Shown here: piece after piece, positions 35,864 to 45,247 of the stretch | Layout: every line of letters starts with the position of its first letter | Position numbering within the stretch: position 1 is the stretch's first letter | Assembly (NCBI RefSeq): GCF_900232995.1 | Contig: NZ_OCVX01000004.1 | Coordinates: forward strand, 366,401 to 430,400 | Direction of reading: 5' to 3' | Length of the DNA: 64,000 nucleotides | From: Mycobacterium simulans | GTDB taxonomy: Bacteria > Actinomycetota > Actinomycetes > Mycobacteriales > Mycobacteriaceae | Notes under the pieces: generated by a model | What the model was told of the DNA's origin: nothing | What the model saw: only the letters and a program-made list of their open reading frames with translations | The model's database searches: none | Program-made: the position numbers and the translations under genes

Positions 35864-38851
35864 TTAGCTCCCGAACACTTTGCGCACGACCGCTTTTGCG
35901 CGTCGCGTCACGCGCAGATAGTTATCCAGGAATTCCCCACCGTCGTCGTTTCGCCAGCCCGCGGCGACCGCGACCGCATTGAGCTGACGTCCCGGTCCCG
36001 GCAGCTGATCGGTCGGCTTACCGCGGACCAGCACCAGCGCGTTGCGGGCCCGGGTGGCGGTCAGCCAGGCCTGACGCAGTAGCTCCACTTCTTCCGCGGC
36101 AACCAGCCCCGCCGCGGCGATCGCGTCCAGGGATTCCAGCGTCGAGGTGTTGTGCAGGGCCGGGACCTCATGCGCGTGGCGCAGCTGCATCAACTGCACG
36201 GTCCATTCGATGTCGGCCAGTCCCCCGCGCCCCAGCTTGGTGTGCGTGTTGGGGTCGGCGCCGCGCGGCAACCGCTCGGACTCGATGCGCGCCTTGATGC
36301 GGCGAATCTCCCGCACCGCCTCGGCCGACACGCCGTCGGGCGGATAGCGCGTCTTGTCGGCCATCAGCAGGAACCGCTGACCCAGCTCCGCGTCGCCGGC
36401 GACCGCGTGCGCGCGCAGCAGCGCCTGGATTTCCCACGGCTGCGCCCATTGCTCGTAGTAAGCGGCGTAGGACCCCAGCGTTCGGACCAACGGACCATTG
36501 CGGCCCTCGGGTCGCAGATTGGCGTCCACCTCTAAAGGCGGGTCAACGCTCGGAGTCCCCAGCTGTGTCCGAATCTGCTCGGCGACGCTTGTCGACCACT
36601 TAACTGCCTGCGAATCATCGACGCCGGTTGCCGGATCGCAGACGAACATCACATCGGCATCCGAGCCGTAGCCCAGCTCGGCACCGCCCAGGCGGCCCAT
36701 GCCGATGACCGCGATGGCCGCGGGGGCGTGGCCATCTTCGGGAAGGTTGGCCCGGATCGTTGCGTCGAGCGCGGCCTGCAGCACCGCCACCCACACCGAC
36801 GTGAGCGCGCGGCACACGTCGGTGACCTCGAGCAGGCCGAGAAGGTCTGCCGAACCGATCCGTGCCAGCTCGCGACGGCGCAGCGTGCGCGCGGCGGCTA
36901 TGGCCCGCGCCGGCTCGGGGTGGCGGCCCGCCGAGGCGATCAGAGCGCGAGCCACCGCAGCGGGCTCGGTTTCGAGCAACTTCGGTCCGGACGGCCCGTC
37001 ACTGTAATGTTGGATGACCTCCGGCGCCCGCATCAACAGATCCGGCACATACGCAGAAGTCCCCAGTACATGCATGAGCCGCCTGGCCACAGCGGGCTTG
37101 TCGCGCAGCGTCGACAGGTACCAACTGTGGGTTGCCAGTGCATCGCTGAGCCGGCGATAGGCCAGCAGCCCACCGTCGGGATCGGGCGCGTACGACATCC
37201 AGTCCAGCAGCCGGGGCAGCAACACCGACTGCACCCGTCCACGCCGGCCGCTCTGATTGACCAACGCCGACATGTGCTTCAACGCGGTCTGCGGCCCCAC
37301 GTAGCCCAGCGCAGCCAGCTGACGTTCCGCGGCCTCCGACGTCATGCCGGGGGCGATCTGCAGCCCGGCTGGGCCGATCGATTCCAGCAGCGGTTGGTAG
37401 AAGAGCTTGGCGTGCAGACGGGATACCCGCACGCTTTGGTGTTTGAGTTCCTCGCGCAGCACCCCGGCCGCGTCGTGCCGACCGTCGGGCCGGATATGAG
37501 CCGCACGCGCAAGCCAGCGCACCGCTTCTTCGTCGTCGGCCTCGGGCAGCAAATGGGTGCGCTTGAGCCGTTGCAGCTGCAGTCGGTGCTCGAGCAGTCG
37601 GAGGAACTCATACGAGGCGGTCAGATTCGCGGCGTCTTCGCGCCCGATGTAACCGCCTTCGCTCAACGCCGCCAGTGCGTTAACGGTGGAGGCCACGTGC
37701 AGCGAGTCGTCGCTGCGGCCGTGCACCAGCTGCAGTAGCTGCACGGCAAACTCCACGTCACGCAATCCGCCACTACCGAGCTTGAGTTCGCGGCCACGGA
37801 CGTCGGCGGGCACCAACTGCTCGACACGGCGCCGCATCGCCTGCACCTCAACCACAAAGTCCTCACGCTCGCATGCGGTCCAAACCATCGGCATCAAGGC
37901 CTTTATGTAGCGCTCGCCAAGTCCCATGTCGCCGGCCGCGGGGCGGGCTTTCAGCAATGCCTGGAACTCCCAGGTCTTGGCCCAGCGCTGGTAGTACGCG
38001 ACGTGCGAATCGAGCGTGCGAACCAACTCCCCACTGCGGCCCTCCGGCCGCAACCCGGCGTCCACCTCAAAGAACGCCGTCGACGCCACCCGCATCATCT
38101 CGCTGGCGACGCGGGTGCTGAGCGGATCGGCGCGCTCAGCAACGAAGATCACGTCGACGTCACTGACGTAATTCAGTTCTCGCGCACCGCATTTGCCCAT
38201 CGCGATGACCGCCAGACGCGGTGGCGTGCGGTCGCCGCACACGGTCGCCTCAGCCACCCGCAGCGCGGCCGCTAGCGCGGCGTCCGCGATGTCGGCCAAC
38301 TGGGCACCGACCACGGTGAACGGCAGCACCGGCTCGTCTTCGACCGTCGCGGCCAAATCAAGGGCGGCCAGTATCAACAGGTGGTCGCGGTAACGGGCGC
38401 GCAATCGGTGCACCACCGCGCTGGGAGCCCCCGACGCATCCGAGGCCGCCTCGATGCGCTCGCTGAATGACTCCTCCATCTCGTCGCGGGAAGGCAGTTT
38501 GACGTTGCCCCGCAGCAGCTTCCACGACTGTGGATGGGCGGCGAGGTGCTCGCCCAAGGCCAGCGATGAACCCAGCACCGCGAACAACCGCCCACGCAGG
38601 CTGCGCTCGGTGAGCAGGGCCGCATTCAGCTCGTCCCATCCGGTGGCTGGGTTCTCGGCCAGTCGGACTACCGCCGCTAGCGCGGCGTCGGCGTCCGCGG
38701 CGCGCGACAACGACCACAGCAGATCGACGCAGAGCTGGTCGTCCTCGTTATCCCAACCCAGCTGCGTCAAACGAGCGCCTGCCCGCGGATCGATCAATCC
38801 GAGCCGGCCGACGCTGGGCAACTTGGGTCGCTGCGTCGCGGGTTTGGTCAC
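35864..38851 (-). CDS. glnE: Glutamine synthetase adenylyltransferase/adenylyl-removing enzyme (Rv2221c ortholog)
   Basis: GlnE adenylylates and deadenylylates GlnA1 at its Tyr406, setting enzyme activity to nitrogen status. Two nucleotidyltransferase domains are seen: the N-terminal removase with GKCGARELNYVSDVDV (about 220-235) and the C-terminal transferase with GRLGGAELGYGSDADV (about 700-715), each with the D-x-D metal pair, and helical GlnD-linker parts between. The GTG start used gives 995 residues, one more than I recall in M. tuberculosis. The frame continues upstream through a repeat-like hairpin sequence and is unlikely to be translated there. Confidence 0.95.
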   Translation of the reverse strand: MTKPATQRPKLPSVGRLGLIDPRAGARLTQLGWDNEDDQLCVDLLWSLSRAADADAALAAVVRLAENPATGWDELNAALLTERSLRGRLFAVLGSSLALGEHLAAHPQSWKLLRGNVKLPSRDEMEESFSERIEAASDASGAPSAVVHRLRARYRDHLLILAALDLAATVEDEPVLPFTVVGAQLADIADAALAAALRVAEATVCGDRTPPRLAVIAMGKCGARELNYVSDVDVIFVAERADPLSTRVASEMMRVASTAFFEVDAGLRPEGRSGELVRTLDSHVAYYQRWAKTWEFQALLKARPAAGDMGLGERYIKALMPMVWTACEREDFVVEVQAMRRRVEQLVPADVRGRELKLGSGGLRDVEFAVQLLQLVHGRSDDSLHVASTVNALAALSEGGYIGREDAANLTASYEFLRLLEHRLQLQRLKRTHLLPEADDEEAVRWLARAAHIRPDGRHDAAGVLREELKHQSVRVSRLHAKLFYQPLLESIGPAGLQIAPGMTSEAAERQLAALGYVGPQTALKHMSALVNQSGRRGRVQSVLLPRLLDWMSYAPDPDGGLLAYRRLSDALATHSWYLSTLRDKPAVARRLMHVLGTSAYVPDLLMRAPEVIQHYSDGPSGPKLLETEPAAVARALIASAGRHPEPARAIAAARTLRRRELARIGSADLLGLLEVTDVCRALTSVWVAVLQAALDATIRANLPEDGHAPAAIAVIGMGRLGGAELGYGSDADVMFVCDPATGVDDSQAVKWSTSVAEQIRTQLGTPSVDPPLEVDANLRPEGRNGPLVRTLGSYAAYYEQWAQPWEIQALLRAHAVAGDAELGQRFLLMADKTRYPPDGVSAEAVREIRRIKARIESERLPRGADPNTHTKLGRGGLADIEWTVQLMQLRHAHEVPALHNTSTLESLDAIAAAGLVAAEEVELLRQAWLTATRARNALVLVRGKPTDQLPGPGRQLNAVAVAAGWRNDDGGEFLDNYLRVTRRAKAVVRKVFGS

Positions 38852-38873
38852 GACTCGCGCCACCGACGATGCA

Positions 38874-38911
38874 GTGGGGGCACCCCCAGCCGCGCAGCCG
38901 CGCGGGGGACC
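38874..38911. repeat. GC-rich hairpin element in the glnE leader
   Basis: Read on the minus strand, CCCCCGCGCGG...GGCTGGGGG forms one hairpin and GGGGGTGCCCCC just after it forms another; the middle G-run can take part in only one. The element, with the CACTCCTCCTCATCGC segment beside it, resembles a sequence I remember recurring between genes in slow-growing mycobacteria. It lies about 25-60 bp before the glnE start. The rest of the 148-bp gap to glnA2 shows no clear site. Confidence 0.5.
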
Positions 38912-38999
38912 AAGCGATGAGGAGGAGTGGCGCCCACGACACTGACGGTAGCGCAAGACGCTGCCGCCCCTGCAAAACAGGATGTGGGTTAGGGCCGGT

Positions 39000-40340
39000 C
39001 TAGAGCGACAGGTAGGTGCTCAGCTCGTAGGGGGTGACGTGGCTGCGATAGTTGGCCCACTCTGTTCGCTTATTGCGCAAGAAGAAATCAAAAACATGCT
39101 CCCCCAAGGCCTCCGCGACGAGCTCGGAGGCCTCCATGGCGCGTAGCGCACTGTCCAGACTGGACGGAAGTTCGCGGTATCCCATGGTCCGGCGTTCCTC
39201 GGGCGTTAGATCCCACACGTTGTCCTCGGCCTGCGGGCCCAGCACGTAGCCCTTCTCCACCCCACGCAGTCCAGCGGCCAGCAGTACGGCGAACGTCAGG
39301 TATGGGTTGCACGCCGAATCTGGGCTGCGCACCTCGATCCGCCGCGACGAGGTCTTGTGCGGCGTGTACATCGGCACCCGAACCAGCGCGGACCGGTTGG
39401 CGGCCCCCCATGAGGCGGCGGTGGGTGCCTCCCCGCCCTGCACGAGCCGTTTGTAGGAGTTGACCCATTGGTTGGTGACCGCACTGATCTCAGAGGCGTG
39501 CTCAAGGATCCCGGCGATGAAGGACTTGCCGACTTCGGATAGCTGCAGCGGATCGTCGTCGCTGTGGAAGGCGTTAACCTCGCCTTCGAACAGGCTCATG
39601 TGGGTGTGCATCGCCGAGCCCGGGTGCTGCCCGAACGGCTTGGGCATGAACGATGCCCGCGCACCCTCTTCGAGCGCGACTTCTTTGATGACGTAACGAA
39701 ACGTCATCACGTTGTCGGCCATCGACAGCGCGTCGGCGAAGCGCAAGTCGATCTCCTGCTGGCCCGGCGCGCCTTCGTGGTGGCTGAATTCCACCGATAT
39801 TCCCATGAACTCCAGGGCCTCGATCGCGTGGCGGCGAAAATTCGACGCGGAGTCGTGTACCGCCTGGTCGAAGTAGCCGGCGCTGTCGACGGGTACAGGT
39901 ACCGACCCATCGTCGGGGCCTGACTTCAGCAGGAAGAATTCGATTTCCGGATGTACGTAGCAGGAGAAACCAAGTTCGTTGGCCTTCGTAAGCTGACGCC
40001 GCAGCACATGTCGCGGGTCTGCCCACGATGGCGAGCCATCCGGCATGGTGATGTCGCAGAACATCCGCGCCGAGTGGTGGTGACCGGAGTTGGTGGCCCA
40101 GGGCAGCACCTGGAAGGTCGACGGATCGGGATGCGCCACGGTGTCGGATTCCGAGACTCGGGCGAAACCCTCGATCGAGGATCCGTCGAAGCCAATTCCC
40201 TCCTCGAATGCGCCTTCGAGCTCTGCTGGGGCGATTGCGACCGACTTGAGGAAACCGAGCACGTCTGTGAACCAGAGCCGGACGAAGCGGATGTCCCGTT
40301 CCTCCAGGGTGCGGAGGACGAATTCCTTCTGTCGATCCAT
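39000..40340 (-). CDS. glnA2: Glutamine synthetase homolog GlnA2 (Rv2222c ortholog)
   Basis: A type I glutamine synthetase of 446 residues, dispensable for growth in M. tuberculosis where GlnA1 dominates. The DGSSIEGFARV, EIEFFLL and HHEGAPGQQE blocks of the catalytic core are conserved. At the place aligned with the GlnA1 adenylylation Tyr (DLYELPPE) it reads NVWDLTPE, with Trp instead of Tyr, so it should not be controlled by GlnE. The ATG at the MDRQKEF start is used; six extra codons lie upstream. It precedes glnE by 148 bp on the same strand. Confidence 0.94.
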   Translation of the reverse strand: MDRQKEFVLRTLEERDIRFVRLWFTDVLGFLKSVAIAPAELEGAFEEGIGFDGSSIEGFARVSESDTVAHPDPSTFQVLPWATNSGHHHSARMFCDITMPDGSPSWADPRHVLRRQLTKANELGFSCYVHPEIEFFLLKSGPDDGSVPVPVDSAGYFDQAVHDSASNFRRHAIEALEFMGISVEFSHHEGAPGQQEIDLRFADALSMADNVMTFRYVIKEVALEEGARASFMPKPFGQHPGSAMHTHMSLFEGEVNAFHSDDDPLQLSEVGKSFIAGILEHASEISAVTNQWVNSYKRLVQGGEAPTAASWGAANRSALVRVPMYTPHKTSSRRIEVRSPDSACNPYLTFAVLLAAGLRGVEKGYVLGPQAEDNVWDLTPEERRTMGYRELPSSLDSALRAMEASELVAEALGEHVFDFFLRNKRTEWANYRSHVTPYELSTYLSL

Positions 40341-40434
40341 AACCCGAACACTATGCAAGTTGTGTTAATTCCGTGTTACCGGTGCCCGGTCAAAAGCGTT
40401 GCAAGCTGGTCCGACGGCATTTGCGCGCCGCTGT

Positions 40435-42006
40435 TCAGCACCGCAAGTTCGCCGGCGGCAAGGTCAGGCCGTCGAGGTACCGCACCACGGCGGTATCCAC
40501 GCAGTCGTTGCCGTCGAACACCGCGGTGTGCTGGGTTCCGTCGAAGGTGATCAGCGGGGCGCCCAGCTGGCGGGCCAGGTCGACCCCGGCTTGGTAGGGG
40601 GTGGCCGGGTCGTGGGTGGTGGAGACCACGACGACCTTGGCCGGTGGAGCCGGCGCTGCCGGGTGCGGTATCGACGTTGCCGGAACCGGCCACAGCGCGC
40701 ACAGATCGCGCGGGGCCGAACCGGTGAATTGCCCGTACGACAGGAACGGAGCGACCTCGCGGATCTTGCGATCGGCGGCGATCCAAGGCGCTGGATCAGT
40801 CGGCGTCGGCGCGTCGACGCAACGGATCGCGTTGAACGCGTCCTGGTCGTTGTTGTAGCGCCCCTGGCGGTCCCGGCCTTGGTAGTCATCGGCGAGCAGC
40901 AGCAGGTCGCCCGCGTCGGTGCCGCGCTGTAACCCAAGGAGCCCACTGGTCAGGTACTTCCAATGACTCGGCGTATAGAGCGCGTTGATGGTGCCCGTGG
41001 TCGCGTCGGCGTAGCTCAGGCCACGCGGATCTGACGTCTTACCCGGCCTCGCGACCAGCGGGTCAACCAAGGCGTGGTAGCGGTTGACCCACTGGGCCGG
41101 GTCGGTTCCCAACGGGCAGGCCGTCGAACGGGCGCAGTCCGCGGCGTAATCGTTGAAAACGGTTTGGAATCCTGCCATTTGGTTGATGGTTTCCTCGATG
41201 GGACCGATGGTCGGGTCGATCGCGCCATCGAGCACCATCGCCCGCACATGGGAGCTGAACCGCTCGATGTAGGCGGTACCCAACTCGGTCCCGTAGCTGT
41301 ATCCGAGGTAGTTGATCTGCTCGTCACCCAGCGCTTGGCGGACCATGTCCATATCGCGCGCCGCCGATGCCGTGCCGACGTTCGCCAGGAATTCCGGGCC
41401 GATCCGGTCCACACAGTGCTGCGCCAACTCGCGGTAGACCTGCTCGATGTGGGCCACACCGGCCGGGCTGTAATCGACCATCGGGTCGCGCCGGTAGGCG
41501 TCGAACTCGGCGTCGGTGCGGCACCGCAATGCAGGGGTCGAGTGTCCGACTCCTCTCGGGTCAAAGCCCACCAGGTCGAAGTGTCGGGCGATATCGGTGT
41601 CCTTGAGCTCTGGCGCCACCCCGGCGACCATCTCGACCGCGGACGCCCCGGGTCCTCCCGGATTGATCAGCAGCGATCCGACACGTTGACCGGTCGCTGG
41701 GATCCGGATCACCGCCAACTTGGCTTGTGCCCCACCGGGTTTGTCGTAATCGACCGGTACCGACACCGTTGTGCATTTCGCGCTGGGAAGGTTGCTGGCA
41801 TCCGCGATGAACTCACGGCAGGACCCCCAACTCTGTTGCGGCGCGGCTGCCGGTGCAACGGGGCTCTGGGTCTGACCGGCATCGGCCTCAGGCGTGGCAC
41901 CGGCCAAAGGCGGTGCAGCCGTCGCGTGCCCGCCGAGCGCCAGCCCAAACGACAGCAGCGCCGAGCTCAACGGTCTCAGGCGGCACATGGCCGTTGATCT
42001 TGTCAC
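40435..42006 (-). CDS. Secreted alpha/beta hydrolase, CaeA/Hip1 paralog (Rv2223c ortholog)
   Basis: A probable exported hydrolase or peptidase of about 523 residues. An N-terminal signal peptide (hydrophobic SSALLSFGLALGG, then ATA-A) is likely; there is no lipobox. The nucleophile Ser is in GYSYGTELG, the oxyanion stretch is NPGGPGAS, and the catalytic His is in FDGTQHTAVF close to the C-terminus, followed by a C-terminal Cys-containing tail as in its neighbour. The start is uncertain between this GTG and an ATG six codons later. It lies 91 bp downstream of caeA, which it resembles throughout, so the pair looks like a tandem duplication. Confidence 0.88.
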   Translation of the reverse strand: MTRSTAMCRLRPLSSALLSFGLALGGHATAAPPLAGATPEADAGQTQSPVAPAAAPQQSWGSCREFIADASNLPSAKCTTVSVPVDYDKPGGAQAKLAVIRIPATGQRVGSLLINPGGPGASAVEMVAGVAPELKDTDIARHFDLVGFDPRGVGHSTPALRCRTDAEFDAYRRDPMVDYSPAGVAHIEQVYRELAQHCVDRIGPEFLANVGTASAARDMDMVRQALGDEQINYLGYSYGTELGTAYIERFSSHVRAMVLDGAIDPTIGPIEETINQMAGFQTVFNDYAADCARSTACPLGTDPAQWVNRYHALVDPLVARPGKTSDPRGLSYADATTGTINALYTPSHWKYLTSGLLGLQRGTDAGDLLLLADDYQGRDRQGRYNNDQDAFNAIRCVDAPTPTDPAPWIAADRKIREVAPFLSYGQFTGSAPRDLCALWPVPATSIPHPAAPAPPAKVVVVSTTHDPATPYQAGVDLARQLGAPLITFDGTQHTAVFDGNDCVDTAVVRYLDGLTLPPANLRC

Positions 42007-42097
42007 CCATGAGTACCCGTGACGGCGCGAAACGATCACGCCTTGATCTCATCCAGCTCTCGCCGAGCGTGTCACCACCACGCTCGGCGAGCGGTGA

Positions 42098-43654
42098 CTA
42101 ACACTTTGCGCCGCTGGGCGGAGTGCTGCCGCCGATCAAGTACACCGTCACGTAGTCGTCAATGCAGCTATCGCCCTGGAATACCACCGTGTGCTGCGTT
42201 CCGTTGAAGGTAAGCAACGAGCCATGCAGTTGTTTGGCCAGGTCGACCCCCGCCTGATAGGGCGTCGCGGGATCGTGGGTCGTGGACACCACCACAGTCG
42301 ACACCAGACCGGGCACGGAGACGGAATGCGGCTTGCTCGTCGGCGGCACCGGCCAGAACGCACAAGTACCCAGTGGAGCGTCGCCGGTGAACTTGCCGTA
42401 GCTCATGAACGGTGCAATCTCGCGTGACCGGCGGTCTTCGTCAATGATCTTGGCTCGGTCTGTAATCGGCGGCTGATCAACACAATTGATCGCGACCCGT
42501 GCGTCGGTGGAATTGTTGTAATGCCCGTGTGCATCACGACGCATGTACATATCGGCCAGGGCGAGCATGGTGTCTCCCCGGTGGTCGACCAGCTCCGAGA
42601 GAGCATCGGTCAGGTGGTGCCACAGATTCGGGGAGTACAGCGCCATGATCGTGCCGACGATGGCATCGCTATAGCTGAGGCCGCGCGGGTCGTTAGTCTT
42701 CGCCGGCCTGCTGACCGACAGGTTGTTCGGGTCCACGAGCGGGTCGATCAGGCTGTGGTAGACCTCGACAGCCTTGGCCGGGTCGGTGCCCAGCGGACAG
42801 TTCGAGTCCTTAGCGCAGTCCGCCGCATAGTCATTGAACGCGCCCTGGAATCCCTTGGCCTGACGTAGATCCGCTTCGATGGGATCGGCGTTGGGGTCGA
42901 CGGCGCCGTCGAGGATCATCGCCCGCACCCGCTGGGGGAAGGCCTCGGCGTAGGCCGAGCCGATCCGGGTGCCGTACGAGTAGCCGAGGTAGGTCAGCTT
43001 GTCGTCGCCCAGCGCCGCGCGGATGGCATCCAGATCCTTGGCAACGTTGACCGTCCCGACGTTCGCCAGGAAATTCTTGCCCATCTTGTCGACGCAGCGG
43101 CGCACGAATTGTTTGGTCTCGTTCTCAATGCGCGCCACGCCGGCCTGGCTGTAGTCAACCTGCGGCTCGGCCCGCAGCCGGTCGTTGTCCGCATCGGAGT
43201 TGCACCAAATCGCGGGTCGCGAGGATGCCACACCACGTGGGTCGAACCCGACCAGATCGAAGCGTTCGTGGACGCGCTTCGGCAGGGTCTGGAAAACACC
43301 GAGTGCGGCCTCTATACCGGATTCACCGGGGCCACCGGGATTGATGACCAGCGAACCGATCTTGTCTCCGGTCGCGGGAAAGCGAATCAACGCCAGCGAC
43401 GCCACCTCACCGTCGGGATGGTCGTAGTCGACGGGCACGGCGAGCTTGCCACAAAGCGCGCCGCCGGGGACCTTCACTCCCGGGTTTGACGAACGACACG
43501 GTGTCCATTCGATCGGCTGGCCCAGCTTCGGCTCAGCCATGCGAGCACGCCCGCCGACCACGCGGATGCATCCGGCGAGCACCAACACCACGGATGCGAT
43601 CGCGGTCCAGACCAGCAGCATGCGCGCGATCTTGTCGCGGCGGGACAGACTCAT
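42098..43654 (-). CDS. caeA: Cell-envelope serine hydrolase Hip1/CaeA, lipoprotein (Rv2224c ortholog)
   Basis: CaeA (Hip1) is a cell-wall-associated serine protease/esterase; in M. tuberculosis it cleaves GroEL2 and dampens macrophage responses. A lipobox LAGC ends at Cys29 after a hydrophobic segment. The nucleophile Ser is in GYSYGTRIGSAY, the oxyanion turn is in NPGGPGESG, and the catalytic His is in GTQHTVVFQGDSC. It has 518 residues. The ATG is used, although a TAGGGT motif lies only 3 nt upstream, too close to be a -10 for this start. Confidence 0.94.
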   Translation of the reverse strand: MSLSRRDKIARMLLVWTAIASVVLVLAGCIRVVGGRARMAEPKLGQPIEWTPCRSSNPGVKVPGGALCGKLAVPVDYDHPDGEVASLALIRFPATGDKIGSLVINPGGPGESGIEAALGVFQTLPKRVHERFDLVGFDPRGVASSRPAIWCNSDADNDRLRAEPQVDYSQAGVARIENETKQFVRRCVDKMGKNFLANVGTVNVAKDLDAIRAALGDDKLTYLGYSYGTRIGSAYAEAFPQRVRAMILDGAVDPNADPIEADLRQAKGFQGAFNDYAADCAKDSNCPLGTDPAKAVEVYHSLIDPLVDPNNLSVSRPAKTNDPRGLSYSDAIVGTIMALYSPNLWHHLTDALSELVDHRGDTMLALADMYMRRDAHGHYNNSTDARVAINCVDQPPITDRAKIIDEDRRSREIAPFMSYGKFTGDAPLGTCAFWPVPPTSKPHSVSVPGLVSTVVVSTTHDPATPYQAGVDLAKQLHGSLLTFNGTQHTVVFQGDSCIDDYVTVYLIGGSTPPSGAKC

Positions 43655-43691
43655 GGCACCCTATGCTGCCAGAGAAGACTCAAATTCCTGG

Positions 43692-45101
43692 TTAGCGGCC
43701 ATCGCCGGGCGATCTCTCGCACGCAGCCAGCAGCTCTTCCATGCCGATGGCAAACTCATCGGCCATCTCCCATAGGTCCGGCAACAGGTCCGGGCAGGAG
43801 ATGAGCCCGACATCCAGCTTGCTGTTCAGCGACATCACGGTGATGTTGAGACCTGAGCCGTGAAAGATCGGCCCCAGCGGGTACATCGCCTTGACCTCAC
43901 AACCCAACATGTACAGCGGGATCTGTGGTCCCGGCACGTTGGACACCACCAGGTTGTGCACCGGCAAGCTCGTCAACCGGGTGCTGGCATAGACCCGCAT
44001 CGCGATCCCGAAAACGGCCGGCGCCGCGAACTGTGACCAATCCTGCAACAGCGTGGCACCAATGGCTGAACTATGTTGCTTGGCAACGGAATTCGCTGCG
44101 GCGATCGCCTTCAGACGTTCCGCGGGGTCGGCGATGTTGGTTTCCAGGCTGGCAAACATGCCCGAAACCTGGTTCCGGCCGGGGCGATCCGACTTGCCAT
44201 GCACCGACACCGGCACCGTCGCCACCAGTGAGGCGTCGGGCAACGCGTTGCGCTCGGCCAGGTATTGCCGAAGCACCCCGGACACCAACGCCATCACCAC
44301 GTCGTTGACCTTGACGCCGAAGTGGTTCTTGACTGTCTTAATGTCTTCGAGGTCCAGCTGGGCATAGGCGATGTTGCGCCGGCCAGTGATTCTGGCGTTG
44401 AAGACCGTGCGCGGTGCGGCAAACGGACGCGCCATGGTCAAGCCGTCCCGGGCCCGCAGCAGTGTCCCAACCACCGAGGAAACGGTGTCCGGCACCACAT
44501 TCGCCAGGTTCAGCGGCCGGGTGACGAACCTGATCAAGCCGCCGGCGGCAATCTGCCAGCCGCTGCCGCCGCCGACCCCATCCACCGGGTCGGGCGGGGG
44601 CGCATCGGCCTCGGTGGTGCACAACTGCGACATCAAGTTGGCGCCGGTCACCCCATCCACGCCTGCATGGTGCACCTTGGTCATGACCCCGATGCGGCCT
44701 TTGCGATGGCAGTCGGTGCCGGCGACGCCTTCGATGACCCACATCTCCCACAGCGGCCGCCTGCGATCCAACGGCAACGATGCGATGTGGCCGCAGACTT
44801 CCGACATTTCCGCGCGCCCGCCCGGCGATGGCAAGCCGATGCGGTGCAAATGCCGATCGAGCTGAAAGTTCTCGTCATCAACCCAGACGGGATGGTCGAG
44901 GTTCAGCAGACTATTGGCAAGCTTCTCGCGGAACTCCGGCATCGCCTTGATGCGCAGCGATAATGCGTCGCGCAGTCGGTCGAAGGTGTAGCCGCCGGGC
45001 ATGGTCGACGTATCCAATTCCATGATCGAGCAAACATGCATGGGCTGGGAGGAGGTTTCCAAGTACAGGAAGCTGGCGTCGAGTCCACTGAGCCGCTGCA
45101 T
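43692..45101 (-). CDS. Wax ester synthase/diacylglycerol acyltransferase (WS/DGAT, Tgs-like)
   Basis: WS/DGAT enzymes make triacylglycerol or wax esters from acyl-CoA at the membrane. The active-site motif HHxxxDG is present as H144-H145-A-G-V-D149-G150; the N-terminal LSGLDASFLYLE and the C-terminal NVPGPQIPLYMLG are typical. It has 469 residues, a full-length single protein. I do not recall this gene between caeA and panB in M. tuberculosis, which has many paralogs elsewhere. The ATG lies 6 nt after a -10 box, and its stop is 37 bp from the caeA start, so it may drive caeA and the second hydrolase. Confidence 0.9.
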   Translation of the reverse strand: MQRLSGLDASFLYLETSSQPMHVCSIMELDTSTMPGGYTFDRLRDALSLRIKAMPEFREKLANSLLNLDHPVWVDDENFQLDRHLHRIGLPSPGGRAEMSEVCGHIASLPLDRRRPLWEMWVIEGVAGTDCHRKGRIGVMTKVHHAGVDGVTGANLMSQLCTTEADAPPPDPVDGVGGGSGWQIAAGGLIRFVTRPLNLANVVPDTVSSVVGTLLRARDGLTMARPFAAPRTVFNARITGRRNIAYAQLDLEDIKTVKNHFGVKVNDVVMALVSGVLRQYLAERNALPDASLVATVPVSVHGKSDRPGRNQVSGMFASLETNIADPAERLKAIAAANSVAKQHSSAIGATLLQDWSQFAAPAVFGIAMRVYASTRLTSLPVHNLVVSNVPGPQIPLYMLGCEVKAMYPLGPIFHGSGLNITVMSLNSKLDVGLISCPDLLPDLWEMADEFAIGMEELLAACERSPGDGR

Positions 45102-45107
45102 CCGCAG

Positions 45108-45113
45108 ATCGTA
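45108..45113 (-). promoter_or_regulatory. -10 box of a leaderless WS/DGAT promoter
   Basis: On the minus strand TACGAT lies 6 nt before the ATG with no ribosome site between. It is in the 146-bp divergent gap shared with panB. Confidence 0.4.
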
Positions 45114-45247
45114 TGCCGGTGGCGAACAACACGGTGCATCTACATGGACAAAATGGCAGACTGTTGGAGTCAGACGAACCCGGGGACCCCATCAGGACCA
45201 AACCTACAGGGCCACGAGGATCGACCCGACCAGCACTAGGGACAGTG

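Noticed and set aside
38852..38956. N-terminal extension of glnE to an upstream start
   Set aside because: The extra 35 residues are translated from a repeat-like hairpin sequence and are not family-like; the GTG at 38851 restores the usual length.
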